Source of the DNA: Ignavibacteriota bacterium
GTDB taxonomy: Bacteria > Bacteroidota > Ignavibacteria > UBA10030 > UBA6906
Direction: 5' to 3'
Assembly: GCA_016707525.1 (NCBI GenBank)
Contig: JADJHP010000006.1
Location: 62,001 to 126,000 of the forward strand
Length of the DNA: 64,000 nt
Shown here: positions 8,094-17,638 of the stretch, piece by piece
Layout of the letters: each line of letters starts with the position of its first letter
Numbering within the stretch: the stretch's first letter is position 1
The notes under the pieces: generated by a model
What the model was told of the DNA's origin: nothing
Database searches by the model: none
The model's input: only the letters and a program-made list of their open reading frames with translations
Translations under genes and position numbers: made by a program

Positions 8094-9335
8094 GTGGTGT
8101 CGTTGCAGCGGCGTCACCGGGTTGCTCTGCTCGTGGTGGCGATCGTGATCGCCCTGGGGGCGTACGGAAGTCTGGCGACCTCCATCTCCACACCCCGGCT
8201 TGCTCCGGTCTGGTTCCCGGCCGGCATCGCGCTGGCCTCGCTGTTGATCTTCGGCCCCCGCATCGTGCCCGCGTTATTGGCAGGCTCTCTGGTGGTGACC
8301 ACCATGGCCGGCATGCCGGCGTGGGTCTCCATCATCGTCGCGGTGAGCGTCGTCCTGGAAGGATCGGTCGGCGTCTACCTCCTCCGCAACGCTTCGGATC
8401 TCCGGCCCGGACTCAGGAGGGTGAGCGACATCCTGGCGTTCCTCCTTTTTGCCGTGGGGATCGCTCCGATGGTCGGCGCGACCGCGGGAACCCTTGCTCT
8501 CTGCGGGAGCGGCGTCGTTCTGTGGCGGGATGCCGGGCATCTCTGGCGCTTCTGGTGGTTGGGCGATGCGATGGGAACACTCGTGATCGGGTCGCTCGCT
8601 CTTGCCTGGTCGCACCGGGAAGAACTCTGGCTCTCCTCCGCGCGCAAAGGAGAGGGCGTCATCATGTTCATGCTGCTGGTGTCAGGGGCGACCGTTGTGC
8701 ACGCGGGGGTATTCGAGCTGGACCTTGTTGCCCCGCTGTCGTTCGTCGCATTCCCGTTCGTGATCTGGGCTGCCTTGCGGTTCGGACAGAAGGGGGCAAC
8801 CGCAGCCACTGCCGTCGGTGTGGCCTTCGCCCTCTGGGGGGTGCTCCACGGCGAGGGGCCGTTCGCTGAACCGCGCTTCGCTGTCGGGCTCGTGTTCTTC
8901 TACGGGTATACCGCCTCTCTCGGGCTTACGGGCTTGCTCCTCGGTGCATCCACCACCGAGCGGAGGCGATCCGCAGAGGAACTGCGCCGGATCGGTCAGG
9001 ACCTGGACATCCGGGTGAGGGAGCGAACCGCCGACCTGCAGGAAGAGCTTGTGCGGCGCCGCCGTGCCCAGGAAGAGCTCCAGGGGGCGCTCCAGAGCGT
9101 GAAGACCCTGAGTGGCCTGCTCCCGATCTGCGCCTCGTGCAAGAAGATCAGGGACGACAGCGGGTACTGGACCCAGGTCGAGCGCTATCTGACCGAGCAT
9201 ACGCAGGCACAGTTCAGTCATGGAATGTGTCCCGAGTGTTTCTCTCACCTGTATCCGGAGATCGCCGACAAGTACGCGCAGGACACGAACGGCCGGCGGG
9301 GACCGGACGCGTCCACTTCACCGAACGGAGCATAG
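8094..9335 (+). CDS. MASE1-domain membrane protein with coiled coil and four-Cys tail
   Basis: A GGGAGG at 8083-8088 precedes GTG 8094 (and GTG 8097), so I start here; ATG 8043 and GTG 8064 are alternatives. The protein has about 413 residues. Around eight hydrophobic segments fill residues 8-295, with the MASE1-like APVWFPAGIALASLL. A coiled coil follows (about 300-340, VRERTADLQEELVRRRRAQEEL). The C-terminus is LLPICASCKKIR ... HGMCPECFSHLYPE, with Cys346, Cys349, Cys379 and Cys382. MASE1 is usually a sensory input of kinases or GGDEF/EAL enzymes; here no catalytic domain follows. The cysteine module recurs in the proteins at 55356 and 59279. Probably an inner-membrane sensor of unknown output. 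Confidence 0.8.
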   Translation: MVSLQRRHRVALLVVAIVIALGAYGSLATSISTPRLAPVWFPAGIALASLLIFGPRIVPALLAGSLVVTTMAGMPAWVSIIVAVSVVLEGSVGVYLLRNASDLRPGLRRVSDILAFLLFAVGIAPMVGATAGTLALCGSGVVLWRDAGHLWRFWWLGDAMGTLVIGSLALAWSHREELWLSSARKGEGVIMFMLLVSGATVVHAGVFELDLVAPLSFVAFPFVIWAALRFGQKGATAATAVGVAFALWGVLHGEGPFAEPRFAVGLVFFYGYTASLGLTGLLLGASTTERRRSAEELRRIGQDLDIRVRERTADLQEELVRRRRAQEELQGALQSVKTLSGLLPICASCKKIRDDSGYWTQVERYLTEHTQAQFSHGMCPECFSHLYPEIADKYAQDTNGRRGPDASTSPNGA

Positions 9336-9339
9336 CAGG

Positions 9340-11988
9340 ATGACCCAGGCATCTATCCTTGTTGTTGAGGACGAACACATCGTCGCAAAGGATATCGCGG
9401 CGCGCCTGACCCGCCGCGGGTATTCGGTCGTTGCCATTGCATCGACCGCTGCAGAGGCCATCACGGAGGCGGGACGGCACAGGCCGAATCTGGTGCTGAT
9501 GGATATCATGCTGAAGGGGGATGTCGACGGCATCACGGCGGCGGACAGGATCCGTGAGCTGTACGGCCTGCCGATCGTGTATCTGACCGCCTACGCGGAC
9601 GACAACACCCTGCAGCGCGCGAAGGTCACCGACGCCTTCGGATACATCCTGAAGCCCTTTGAGGAGCGCGAACTCTCGATCACCATCGAGATGGCGCTGT
9701 ACAAACATCGCATCGAGGCGCGCCTGCGCGAAAGCGAACGCTGGCTCACCACCACGCTGCGCAGCATCGGTGACGCGATCATCGCGGCGGACACTGCCGG
9801 GGCGATAACGTTCATGAACCCCATCGCGGAGCGGCTGACGGGATGGATGGTCAGGGATGCGTCCGGCCGCCAACTTGCTGATGTCTTCAAGACCGCCTTC
9901 GAACACAGTGAGGCTCATGAAGCCGGCGCCACGGTCCTGGTCAGCAGGTCCGGCTCGAAGATCCCCATCGAGGAGAGTGCCGCCCCGATCAAGGATGACC
10001 GTGGGGAGACCACCGGTATCGTTGTGGTGTTCCGCGATGTGACCGAACAGCGTGCGGCGGAAGAGGCGTTGCGCATCAGCGAAGCGCGCATGACCGGCAT
10101 CATCCAGTCGGCGATGGATGCGATCGTTACCGTGACCAGCCACCACGAGATCGTGCTCTTCAATGCGGCGGCCGAGCAGATGTTCCGATGCAGCGCGGCG
10201 GCGGCCGTCGGCAAGTCCATCGGGGGGTTCATTCCGGCACGCCTGCGCGAATCCACCGTTCGCACCTTCGACGAGATCGCCCGGGTCGGAGGGGCACAGG
10301 CGCGCATCAGCGATGCGGATGCCATCACCGGCCTCCGCGCGGACGGCACAGAATTCCCGCTGGAAGTGTCCGTGTCCCAGGTGGAGGCCCGGGGTGAGCG
10401 CCTGATGACCATGGTGCTCCGCGACATCACGGAGCGGCGGAAGGCGGAACATGACCTTCGTGAGAGCGAGGAGCGGTACCGGCGGTTCTTCGAGGACGAT
10501 CTCACGGGCGATTTCATCGCGAAGGTGGACGGAACGTTGCTGGATGCGAACCCGGCATTCGCACGGATCGTGGGGTTCCCGTCGGTGGTGAGTGCAATGC
10601 AATGCAACGTGCTCTCGCTCTTTTCCTCGCCCGAAGTGCGGGACTCGATCTTCGATATCCTGCGTGCCCGCGGCCGTGTGGAGGAATTCGAACTTGACCT
10701 GGTCCGTCCTGACGGCCAGTTGATCCATGTGGTCATGAACGCCATTGCCATCACGCTGGCCGACGGCAGTTTCGCCGAATTCAAGGGGTACATGTATGAT
10801 ATCACCGAACGGAAGAAGCTGGAGGAGCAGGTCCGGCAGTCGCACAAAATGGAGAGTATCGGTACGCTGGCGAGCGGGATCGCGCATGATTTCAACAATA
10901 TCCTCAACAACGTCATCGCGTTCGTGCTCCAGATCAAGAAGCACGCGCAGGAACCCGAAAAGGTCCTGAAGTACACCGCGACCATCGAGAAGTCCGCCAC
11001 GCGGGGTGCGGAGCTGTCGGCCCAACTCCTGTCCTTTGCGAGAAAGGCGAAACGCGAGAGCGTGACGGTGAATGTGGCGCAGATCATGGACGAGGTCTTC
11101 AGCCTCTGTGGCGAGACATTCCCCAGGACGATCAGTGTGACCCGTCATTGCGACGACGCCCTCCGGTCCATTCTTGGCGATCACGGGGAGGTGTACCAGG
11201 TGCTGCTGAACCTGTGTGTGAACGCGCGTGATGCGGTCACGTCTCGGAGTCAGGGTGGTGCCGGTGCGATCAGCATCGGGGCGTTCAACGGGAAGGTGGG
11301 CGAGCGGATCAGTGCCTCGATGCTCGGGGTCCCCTCCGAGAACTATGTGGAGATCCGGGTCAGCGACGACGGCATCGGCATCCCTGCGGACATCCGCGAG
11401 CGCATCTTCGATCCCTTCTTCACGACCAAGGAACGCGGTCGTGGAACGGGCCTCGGCCTCTCGGTGGTGTACAGCATCGTTCGCAATCATCACGGGACGA
11501 TCGTCGTGGATAGCGAAGAGGGTGAAGGGACCACATTCCACGTCTATTTCCCCGCGGTGCCATCGGCGTCGTCCCGCCCGGTGGTTGCCACCCCATCGGC
11601 CCCGGCGCGCGGAATGAATGAGACCATCCTGATCGTCGACGATGAAGAGTCGATGCAGGAACTCGGATGCGAGTTGCTGGAGGATGAGGGGTACAAGGTC
11701 CTGATCGCCAGTACGGGACAGGAAGCGGTGGAGGTGTACCGCCGCCATCGCGACAAGATCAAGTTGGTCGTCCTCGATCTGGTGATGCCCGGGATGGATG
11801 GTGGACAGACGTATCTTGAGTTGAAGAAGATCGATCCCGAACTGAAGGCGTTCTTCTGTACCGGATACATGCCGGACCAGGTCATCTCGGCGTTGCTGGA
11901 AGAGGAGCACCTGCAGGCGATACAGAAGCCGTTCAATCCGGAGTCGTTCATCCAGCTTGTACGAGATGTCCTGGACGGGCGCCGATAA
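9340..11988 (+). CDS. hybrid histidine kinase REC-PAS3-HK-REC
   Basis: ATG 9340 (MTQASILVVEDEH) starts right at the receiver; an open frame upstream overlaps the previous gene and is ignored. The 882 residues are: receiver with Asp55 (LVLMDIMLKGDVDG), three PAS domains at about 130-490, a kinase dimerisation helix with His516 in GIAHDFNNILNNVIAF, HATPase_c (NLCVNARDAV, DDGIGIP, RGTGLGLSVV), and a C-terminal receiver with Asp813 (VVLDLVMPGMDGG). The 'HDFNN' acceptor box marks the kinase family often found with a C-terminal receiver. No membrane segment. The C-terminal receiver is closely similar to the one ending the gene at 14225, suggesting duplication or a common target. Confidence 0.9.
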   Translation: MTQASILVVEDEHIVAKDIAARLTRRGYSVVAIASTAAEAITEAGRHRPNLVLMDIMLKGDVDGITAADRIRELYGLPIVYLTAYADDNTLQRAKVTDAFGYILKPFEERELSITIEMALYKHRIEARLRESERWLTTTLRSIGDAIIAADTAGAITFMNPIAERLTGWMVRDASGRQLADVFKTAFEHSEAHEAGATVLVSRSGSKIPIEESAAPIKDDRGETTGIVVVFRDVTEQRAAEEALRISEARMTGIIQSAMDAIVTVTSHHEIVLFNAAAEQMFRCSAAAAVGKSIGGFIPARLRESTVRTFDEIARVGGAQARISDADAITGLRADGTEFPLEVSVSQVEARGERLMTMVLRDITERRKAEHDLRESEERYRRFFEDDLTGDFIAKVDGTLLDANPAFARIVGFPSVVSAMQCNVLSLFSSPEVRDSIFDILRARGRVEEFELDLVRPDGQLIHVVMNAIAITLADGSFAEFKGYMYDITERKKLEEQVRQSHKMESIGTLASGIAHDFNNILNNVIAFVLQIKKHAQEPEKVLKYTATIEKSATRGAELSAQLLSFARKAKRESVTVNVAQIMDEVFSLCGETFPRTISVTRHCDDALRSILGDHGEVYQVLLNLCVNARDAVTSRSQGGAGAISIGAFNGKVGERISASMLGVPSENYVEIRVSDDGIGIPADIRERIFDPFFTTKERGRGTGLGLSVVYSIVRNHHGTIVVDSEEGEGTTFHVYFPAVPSASSRPVVATPSAPARGMNETILIVDDEESMQELGCELLEDEGYKVLIASTGQEAVEVYRRHRDKIKLVVLDLVMPGMDGGQTYLELKKIDPELKAFFCTGYMPDQVISALLEEEHLQAIQKPFNPESFIQLVRDVLDGRR

Positions 11989-12002
11989 TAGCGCAGGGAA
12001 CC

Positions 12003-14228
12003 ATGACGACGTTCGTGGTGATCGTGTCGATCGGCCTTCAACTGGCTGCCGCGGCATGGGCGATCCGCCTCATCCGGTACACGGGCAGGCGGGTGGCGTG
12101 GTTCCTCATTTCGTCCGCGCTTCTCCTGATGGCCCTCCGCCGTGTCATCGCACTGATCCTCCTCCTGAACAAGGGGAACACCCCGGGGGCTGACCTCAAC
12201 GAGATCGTCGGACTCCTGATCTCGCTCCTGATGTTCGCCGGCGTGATCCTCATTGAGGGGTATTTCCGGCACAGCCATCAATCGGATCTTGATGTCAGGG
12301 AACGCGAGCATCTGTTCCGTCTCCTCTTTGAGAAAGGCGGCGAGGGGAATCTGCTGATCGATGGCGGTGTGTTCATCGACTGCAATGCCCGCGCGCTGGA
12401 ACTTCTCGGTATGCCCTCGAAGACCGATCTCATCGGCCGGGACCCCTCCTCCATCTCCCCACCCATGCAGCCTGATGGTGAACCATCCGATCGCAAGGCG
12501 GCGGCGTTGATCGAACGGGGATTGCGTGAAGGATGTGTCCATTTCGAATGGATGCACACCCGTGCTGACGGTTCGTTGGTTCCCGTTGATGTTGTGCTGA
12601 CCGCCATCCCGCTGCATGGCCGGACGATCCTCCACACGTCCTGGCGCGATATCTCGGCGCGCCGCAGGGCGGAACAGGCGCTGCAAGAGAGCCTTCAGAC
12701 ATCGGAAGATATCATCCGCTCGATGCCTGTCGGCATTTTCATCTATCAGCACGCACCCGCCACGGGCCGCTTCATCCTCACCGGCGGCAATGGCGAGGCC
12801 GAGAGGCTGACCGGATTCTCGCTGCCTGAAGTGCGCGGGAGGTCGTTGGACGAGCTCTGGCCCCGCTGGTATGGTCGCGAGGGGGTGCGGGAACAGGTGA
12901 TGAATGTGATCCACCATGGTGCCGTGCTCCATGTGGATAGTCTGGACTATGATGACGGCACGGTGAAGGGGACCTACCGGTTGTCCCTCTTCCGTCTTCC
13001 CGGCTCACGCCTTGTCATCGCATTCGAGGATATCACCGCCCAGCGGCAGCGCGAAGAAGGCATCCGGCTCTCCGAAGAGCGGCACCGGAACCTCGTTGAG
13101 ACCATGGCCCAGGGGGTCGTGTATCAGGCAAGCGACGGCCGGATCCTCTCGACCAATCCTGCCGGTGAACGGATCCTCGGCCTGACTTTCGATCAGATGA
13201 TCGGCCGCACCTCTCTCGATCCTCGCTGGCGGACGGTACGTGAGGATGGCACGGACCTTGCCGGGTCTGCCCATCCGGCCATGGTGGCGCTGCGTACGGG
13301 GAAGCAGGTCCATGACTTCATGATGGGCGTGTTCAACCCATCGTTGGACGAGTATCGCTGGATCATTGTGAACGCCGTGCCGTTGTTCCGGCCGGGAGAA
13401 GACCGGCCCTATCAGGTGCACACGACGTTCACCGACATTTCAGCGCTCAAGAAGGCCGAGGAAGAGAACCGGTTGCTGAATGCTGAACTCGAGGACCGCG
13501 TGAAACAGCGGACCGCCGAACTGGAATTCACGAACCAGGAGTTGGAAGCGTTCACGTACAGCATCTCGCACGATCTGCAGGCGCCTGTGCGGGCGATCGA
13601 TGGATTTTCGCGGGCGCTTGCGGACCGTTGCGGGGAGCAGCTCTCTGCGGACGGGCAGCGCTATGTCGAATTTCTGAAGGTGAGTGCGGGAAAGATGCAG
13701 GACCTCATCGGGGCACTCCTGACCCTCTCCCGTACGGGGCGGTCGCCGGTACGCATGATGCCGGTCGACCCGACGGTACTGGTCCGGGATGTACTGGAGG
13801 TCCTCCAGTCTGAACTCGAAGGCAGGGTCGTGGATTTTCAGATCGACCCATTGCCGCCCTTCCAGGGGGACCCGACGCTCATGAAGCAGGTCTATCACAA
13901 TCTGCTTGCCAACGCCGTGAAGTTCACCTCACGATGCGCGCAGGCGAAGATCCATGTCGGGTGCAATGGTACGGGCCCGGCACGCGTGTACTTCGTCCGC
14001 GACAATGGCGTAGGGTTCGATCCTGCGAATGCCGAGCGGTTGTTCGGTGTGTTCCAGCGGCTTCATCGCGAGGAGGATTTCAAGGGGACGGGTGTGGGGC
14101 TTGCGATCGTGCAGCGCATCATCCGCCGCCACCGGGGGTGGATCTGGGCCGAGGCCCAGACAGGCCAGGGGGCAACATTCTACTTCCATCTTCACTCGCT
14201 TGCGGCCGGGACGGAGGTGGCCGCATGA
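12003..14228 (+). CDS. membrane sensor histidine kinase (3 TM, PAS3)
   Basis: Protein of 741 residues. The N-terminus holds about three membrane helices (4-24, 32-57, 66-84) with almost no periplasmic domain. Three PAS-like regions occupy about 95-480. A coiled coil (LEDRVKQRTAELEFTNQELE) leads to a HisKA domain with His523 in YSISHDLQAPVRAIDGF, and a HATPase_c domain (NLLANAVKFTSR, VRDNGVGFD, KGTGVGLAI) completes it. The acceptor sequence is of the bacteriophytochrome/PAS kinase type. It has no receiver of its own; the next gene overlaps its stop (ATGA) and starts with a receiver, which is the obvious phosphate acceptor. Confidence 0.9.
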   Translation: MTTFVVIVSIGLQLAAAAWAIRLIRYTGRRVAWFLISSALLLMALRRVIALILLLNKGNTPGADLNEIVGLLISLLMFAGVILIEGYFRHSHQSDLDVREREHLFRLLFEKGGEGNLLIDGGVFIDCNARALELLGMPSKTDLIGRDPSSISPPMQPDGEPSDRKAAALIERGLREGCVHFEWMHTRADGSLVPVDVVLTAIPLHGRTILHTSWRDISARRRAEQALQESLQTSEDIIRSMPVGIFIYQHAPATGRFILTGGNGEAERLTGFSLPEVRGRSLDELWPRWYGREGVREQVMNVIHHGAVLHVDSLDYDDGTVKGTYRLSLFRLPGSRLVIAFEDITAQRQREEGIRLSEERHRNLVETMAQGVVYQASDGRILSTNPAGERILGLTFDQMIGRTSLDPRWRTVREDGTDLAGSAHPAMVALRTGKQVHDFMMGVFNPSLDEYRWIIVNAVPLFRPGEDRPYQVHTTFTDISALKKAEEENRLLNAELEDRVKQRTAELEFTNQELEAFTYSISHDLQAPVRAIDGFSRALADRCGEQLSADGQRYVEFLKVSAGKMQDLIGALLTLSRTGRSPVRMMPVDPTVLVRDVLEVLQSELEGRVVDFQIDPLPPFQGDPTLMKQVYHNLLANAVKFTSRCAQAKIHVGCNGTGPARVYFVRDNGVGFDPANAERLFGVFQRLHREEDFKGTGVGLAIVQRIIRRHRGWIWAEAQTGQGATFYFHLHSLAAGTEVAA

Positions 14229-16177
14229 GCGCAGCGCAGCTACGGATACTCTGTCTCGAAGACAACGCGCTGGATGCCGAGCTCATTGCCCTGAGGCTGC
14301 AGAATGACGGGGTGGAACACGTGATCGACCGTGTCGATACACGGGAGAGCTTTGAAACGGCGATCGCCACCGGGTCCTATGATCTCATCCTTGCCGACTA
14401 TGCCCTCCCATCCTTCGATGGGTTGACCGCGTTGCGGATCGTCCGCGCCAGGTATCCGGATCTTCCCTTTATATTTGTCTCCGGCGCATCGGGGGAGGAC
14501 ATCGCGATCGAGGCGGTGAAGAGCGGCGCGACGGACTACGTATTGAAGCAGCGCCTGACGCGCCTGACGCCTGTGGCGCGCCGCGCCATCCGGGAGTTGC
14601 GGGAGCGGCAGGAGCGGCAGGAGACCGAGCGCGCACTGCAGGAGACCGAGCGCAAGCACCGCCTGATGGTGCAATACCTGAGGGACATTGCCATCGTGTT
14701 CCTCGATCCTGCCGGGCATATCGTAAGTTGGAACGCCGGGGCGGAATTGATCACGGGATATACCGAGGCGGAGATCACGGGGCAGCACGTCAGTGCGCTC
14801 ATTCCGGAATCGGCCGGGGGGGGGGGAGGAGCAGCCGATTGGCTGTTCAGTGCGGGGGCCGGCGAAGAGGTTCAGGTCGAGGTGTGGCACACCCGTCCGA
14901 ACGGCTCGTCCTTCTGGGCCGAGATCCTCGTGGCTTCGGTGCGGGAGGCCGGGAGCTCGGTCGAAGGATATGTGATGATCATCCGGGACGTCACCGAACG
15001 CCGCGATGCACAGGAGCGGGCACTCGTGGCGCGACGGATGGAAAGCACGGCAACGGTGATGGGTGGCATCGCCCATGAGTTCAGCAATATCCTGAACAAT
15101 GTGCTCGGGTTCGCGACCCTCATCAAGAAGTACATCCATGACCACGGCCGGGTCCTGAAATACAGTCAGGCGATCGAGCAGTCGGTGCACCGTGCCGACG
15201 AGGTGACCCAACGGCTCCTGGCCTTCGCCCGCGTGGAAGAACGCTCGACGGAGCCGGTCGCGATCGGCCCCCTGATGGACGAGGTTACCGAATTGCTCCG
15301 GAGCGAGTGCCCCGACACGATCACGATCCATAAACGGTGCGAGATCTCCCTGCCGCTGATCACGGCCGCCCGTGGCGAACTCCGCCAGGCGTTGATGAAT
15401 CTCGGCCTCAATGCCCGTGATGCAATCCAGGCACAGGTGTCCACCGGCGGCCGTGGCACGATCACGCTCGAGGCCATGCGCGTCCGCATCACCGAGGCCA
15501 TCGCTCCCGCATTGGCGTTGCCCGTCGGCGATGAATGCATCCTCCTCCGCGTGACGGATACGGGCGTCGGGATTCGTCAGGAGATCGCCGACAGGATCTT
15601 CGATCCATTCTTCACAACGAAGGAATCCGGCCGCGGAGCGGGGCTGGGGCTTTCGATCGTCTATACGGTGATCCGTGGCCATCGCGGGATCGTGCTTGTC
15701 GACTCGTCGCCCGGACACGGCAGCGCCTTTTCCGTGTATATGCCCCTTGCTGATGCTCACCGCAAGGATGGCGTGCGCAATGGTGAGGTCGCCGTGCCAC
15801 GCTCCGAGCTCATCCTGCTGGTTGACGATGAACAGGGGATGCGGGAGTTCGGCCGCGATATCCTGGCCGAACATGGCTATCGCGTCCTGACGGCGCGCGA
15901 CGGCACCGAAGCACTCGCTGCGTATCAGGAGCACCATGAAGAGATCTCGCTGGTGATCCTTGACCTCATCCTCCCGGGTATGGACGGGGGCCAGACCTAT
16001 CTGGCCATGAAGCATATCAACAAGAACCTCAAAGCGATGTTCTGTTCCGGGTACACATCGGACCAGCTCATTTCCTCGCTCCTCCAGGAAGAACACTTGC
16101 GCGCGGTCCGGAAGCCATTCCAGATCGATGAGTTCCTTTCCGCAGTGCGCGAGTGCCTGGATGCTCCCCGCACCTGA
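14225..16177 (+). CDS. hybrid histidine kinase REC-PAS-HK-REC
   Basis: ATG 14225 overlaps the upstream stop codon (ATGA), indicating translational coupling. The 650 residues comprise a receiver with Asp58 (LILADYALPSFDG), a PAS domain at about 145-265, a kinase core with His284 (GGIAHEFSNILNNVLGF), HATPase_c (NLGLNARDAIQ, DTGVGIR, RGAGLGLSIV) and a C-terminal receiver with Asp580 (VILDLILPGMDGG). The G11 run at 14816-14826 encodes glycines 198-201 in the middle of the PAS domain, so a slip there would truncate the kinase. Partner and signal are unknown; the gene order suggests it takes phosphate from the membrane kinase upstream. Confidence 0.9.
   Translation: MSAAQLRILCLEDNALDAELIALRLQNDGVEHVIDRVDTRESFETAIATGSYDLILADYALPSFDGLTALRIVRARYPDLPFIFVSGASGEDIAIEAVKSGATDYVLKQRLTRLTPVARRAIRELRERQERQETERALQETERKHRLMVQYLRDIAIVFLDPAGHIVSWNAGAELITGYTEAEITGQHVSALIPESAGGGGGAADWLFSAGAGEEVQVEVWHTRPNGSSFWAEILVASVREAGSSVEGYVMIIRDVTERRDAQERALVARRMESTATVMGGIAHEFSNILNNVLGFATLIKKYIHDHGRVLKYSQAIEQSVHRADEVTQRLLAFARVEERSTEPVAIGPLMDEVTELLRSECPDTITIHKRCEISLPLITAARGELRQALMNLGLNARDAIQAQVSTGGRGTITLEAMRVRITEAIAPALALPVGDECILLRVTDTGVGIRQEIADRIFDPFFTTKESGRGAGLGLSIVYTVIRGHRGIVLVDSSPGHGSAFSVYMPLADAHRKDGVRNGEVAVPRSELILLVDDEQGMREFGRDILAEHGYRVLTARDGTEALAAYQEHHEEISLVILDLILPGMDGGQTYLAMKHINKNLKAMFCSGYTSDQLISSLLQEEHLRAVRKPFQIDEFLSAVRECLDAPRT
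14816..14826 (+). repeat. poly-G tract, 11 bp, inside kinase coding sequence
   Basis: Eleven consecutive G encode part of a Gly run in the PAS domain of the hybrid kinase at 14225. Loss or gain of one G would switch off translation of the kinase core downstream. Confidence 0.9.
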
Positions 16178-16344
16178 CCGCTCATGTTTCACACACCACA
16201 GGCACGTGGCTGATATTCGGCACGCGTATCATGCCGGTGTCACTCCCTGACTCCCTCCGATGGCGAAATTGCGCCGCTTCCAGCATTTCCTGTGATCCGG
16301 CCTGCTGGCATGGGTTTTGGGTATCTCTGATATGTGAGATGGGA

Positions 16345-16352
16345 GGGGGGGG
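16345..16352 (+). repeat. poly-G tract, 8 bp, just upstream of the CheY-like gene
   Basis: A run of eight G (preceded by GGGA) lies 19 bp before ATG 16372, within the presumed leader of the receiver gene. Length variation here would change the spacing or ribosome access rather than the reading frame. Confidence 0.8.
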
Positions 16353-16371
16353 ATATCAACAATTCGACGGG

Positions 16372-16779
16372 ATGCCAAAGCGCATGCGGACGGTTCTCAT
16401 TGTGGAAGACGATCATCTCTTCCGGAAGGCCCTGACGACGTTCCTTTCGTCGCTGGGATTCGAAACATACGGCGTGGCAACAGCAGAAGAAGCGTTGCGT
16501 GAGGCATCGTGGTCGAATGTCGACCTGGTCCTCATCGATTACTATCTGCCGGGAATGAACGGGATCGAATTGGCCAGGACCCTGCAGGCCCGCCATCTGC
16601 GGGCCAGAATGTTCCTCATGTCCGGCTATCTTCCCGAAGCCGTCCGTCAGGAAGCCCGTGCTGCAGCGATCGAACTCGTTCTGTGTAAACCGCACGACAT
16701 GGCGTCGCTGCACAAGGCACTCGAACAAGCACTTGCAAGTGAGGAGCACAGCCATGCGCCGCAGCTACCGATGGCCTGA
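16372..16779 (+). CDS. single-domain response regulator (REC)
   Basis: A 135-residue stand-alone receiver: acidic pocket in VEDDH, Asp56 in VLIDYYLPGMNG, a Ser switch residue in 'FLMSGYLPE', and Lys in VLCKPHD. I start at ATG 16372 because the open frame upstream has no similarity to a receiver; ATG 16384 is also possible. With no output domain it may relay phosphate between the kinases upstream or act by protein contact like CheY. A small Cys-rich gene starts inside its last codons with a strong ribosome-binding site, so the two are probably translated together. Confidence 0.8.
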   Translation: MPKRMRTVLIVEDDHLFRKALTTFLSSLGFETYGVATAEEALREASWSNVDLVLIDYYLPGMNGIELARTLQARHLRARMFLMSGYLPEAVRQEARAAAIELVLCKPHDMASLHKALEQALASEEHSHAPQLPMA

Positions 16780-16978
16780 AACAACACCTCCCGAATGCTG
16801 TCCGGAGTGCGGAGAGGATGCTCTCCCCGGTGGGCCGGATCATCGTACGGATTGCCGGTTCTTCGTGTTTGAAGAAGAGCAGTGCGACGAGCCTGTGACC
16901 GTTGAGGATTGGATCAGAGCATCCACCGGTTGGCGCGACCACGACGGCTTCCGGCTGCGTCCACCCGTCGCTGCGTAG
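16754..16978 (+). CDS. small Cys-rich protein, possible zinc ribbon, unknown function
   Basis: A 74-residue open frame overlaps the end of the receiver gene by 26 bp in another frame. ATG 16754 is preceded by GAGGAG at 16741-16746 with a 7-bp spacer, which is good evidence for translation. The N-terminal part has ECCPECGED (Cys15, Cys16, Cys19) followed by DHRTDC (His30, Cys34), a plausible metal-binding knuckle; the rest is acidic (FEEEQC, VTVEDWIRAS). I do not recognise a family. It could be a small partner of the receiver. The coding call rests on the ribosome-binding site, length and the clustered cysteines. Confidence 0.5.
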   Translation: MRRSYRWPETTPPECCPECGEDALPGGPDHRTDCRFFVFEEEQCDEPVTVEDWIRASTGWRDHDGFRLRPPVAA

Positions 16979-17104
16979 ATTCTACAACCTACTGGCTTTT
17001 CCCTTTCCAGGCTTGCGTATGGGCGCATGGTTTCGCCGTTTTGCGCGTGGCATCGATTTTGGTCTTCCGAGTCGGACATGTGAACTGACATCGGAGACTG
17101 TGAA

Positions 17105-17638
17105 ATGCTCTTGCGCACACGTGCGGCCCTGGCGGCCATCATCCTTCTTGCGGCTCCAGCACTGGCAGCCGACCAACTCCAACGCGACGGCAAGGATTCT
17201 GTAGCGCTCATCGCGACAGCATCAGCAAACCCGGCCCCGACGGCCACACCGACCACCGCCTCGTCTGCCCTTGCGCTCCATCAGCCATCAGGCTTTGCGA
17301 CCTGGCCGGTGATCACCGGCACCTGGGGTGGAACCCGCCCGCGCCTGGAAGCCGCGGGATTCACGTTGAGTGCGATGTACCGGACCGACCAGATGTCGGA
17401 CCTCAATGGTGGGGTGGAATCCCATGGTGGGTCGATCAATCAGTTCGATCTGCAGTTGGCCATCGATGCCGATGCAGCCTTCGGGCTTCATGGGGCTTTC
17501 GTTCTTTGCCCATGCGATCGCCAACAATGGCGGCTCGGTGAGCAGATATGTCGGGGACGCGCAGATCGTCAGCAACATCGAATCGACGCGGCTGACCAAG
17601 TTGTATCAATTCTGGGTGCGCCAGTCCTTCCTGGATGA
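17105..17638 (+). CDS. OprB-like carbohydrate porin, 5' part of a frameshifted gene
   Basis: ATG 17105 starts a clear signal peptide (hydrophobic AALAAIILLAAPALAA, cleavage expected near residue 22). The region GTWGGTRPRLEAAGFTLSA is the typical start of the OprB barrel, seen in carbohydrate-selective outer-membrane porins. The true frame is correct up to about residue 130 (DAAFGLHG); after the G4 run at 17492-17495 the annotated frame turns into non-homologous sequence (CPCDRQQWR...) and stops at 17638. Removing one G joins it to the frame that runs to 18431, giving about 441 residues in all, a normal OprB length. A terminator separates it from MCP-A. Confidence 0.72.
   Translation: MLLRTRAALAAIILLAAPALAADQLQRDGKDSVALIATASANPAPTATPTTASSALALHQPSGFATWPVITGTWGGTRPRLEAAGFTLSAMYRTDQMSDLNGGVESHGGSINQFDLQLAIDADAAFGLHGAFVLCPCDRQQWRLGEQICRGRADRQQHRIDAADQVVSILGAPVLPG

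Noticed and set aside
17048..17063. TGGCATCGATTTTGGT before the OprB-like porin as a sigma54 promoter
   Set aside because: Spacing fits but the -12 GC is GG, and the site is GC/T-rich enough to occur by chance; not listed as a feature.
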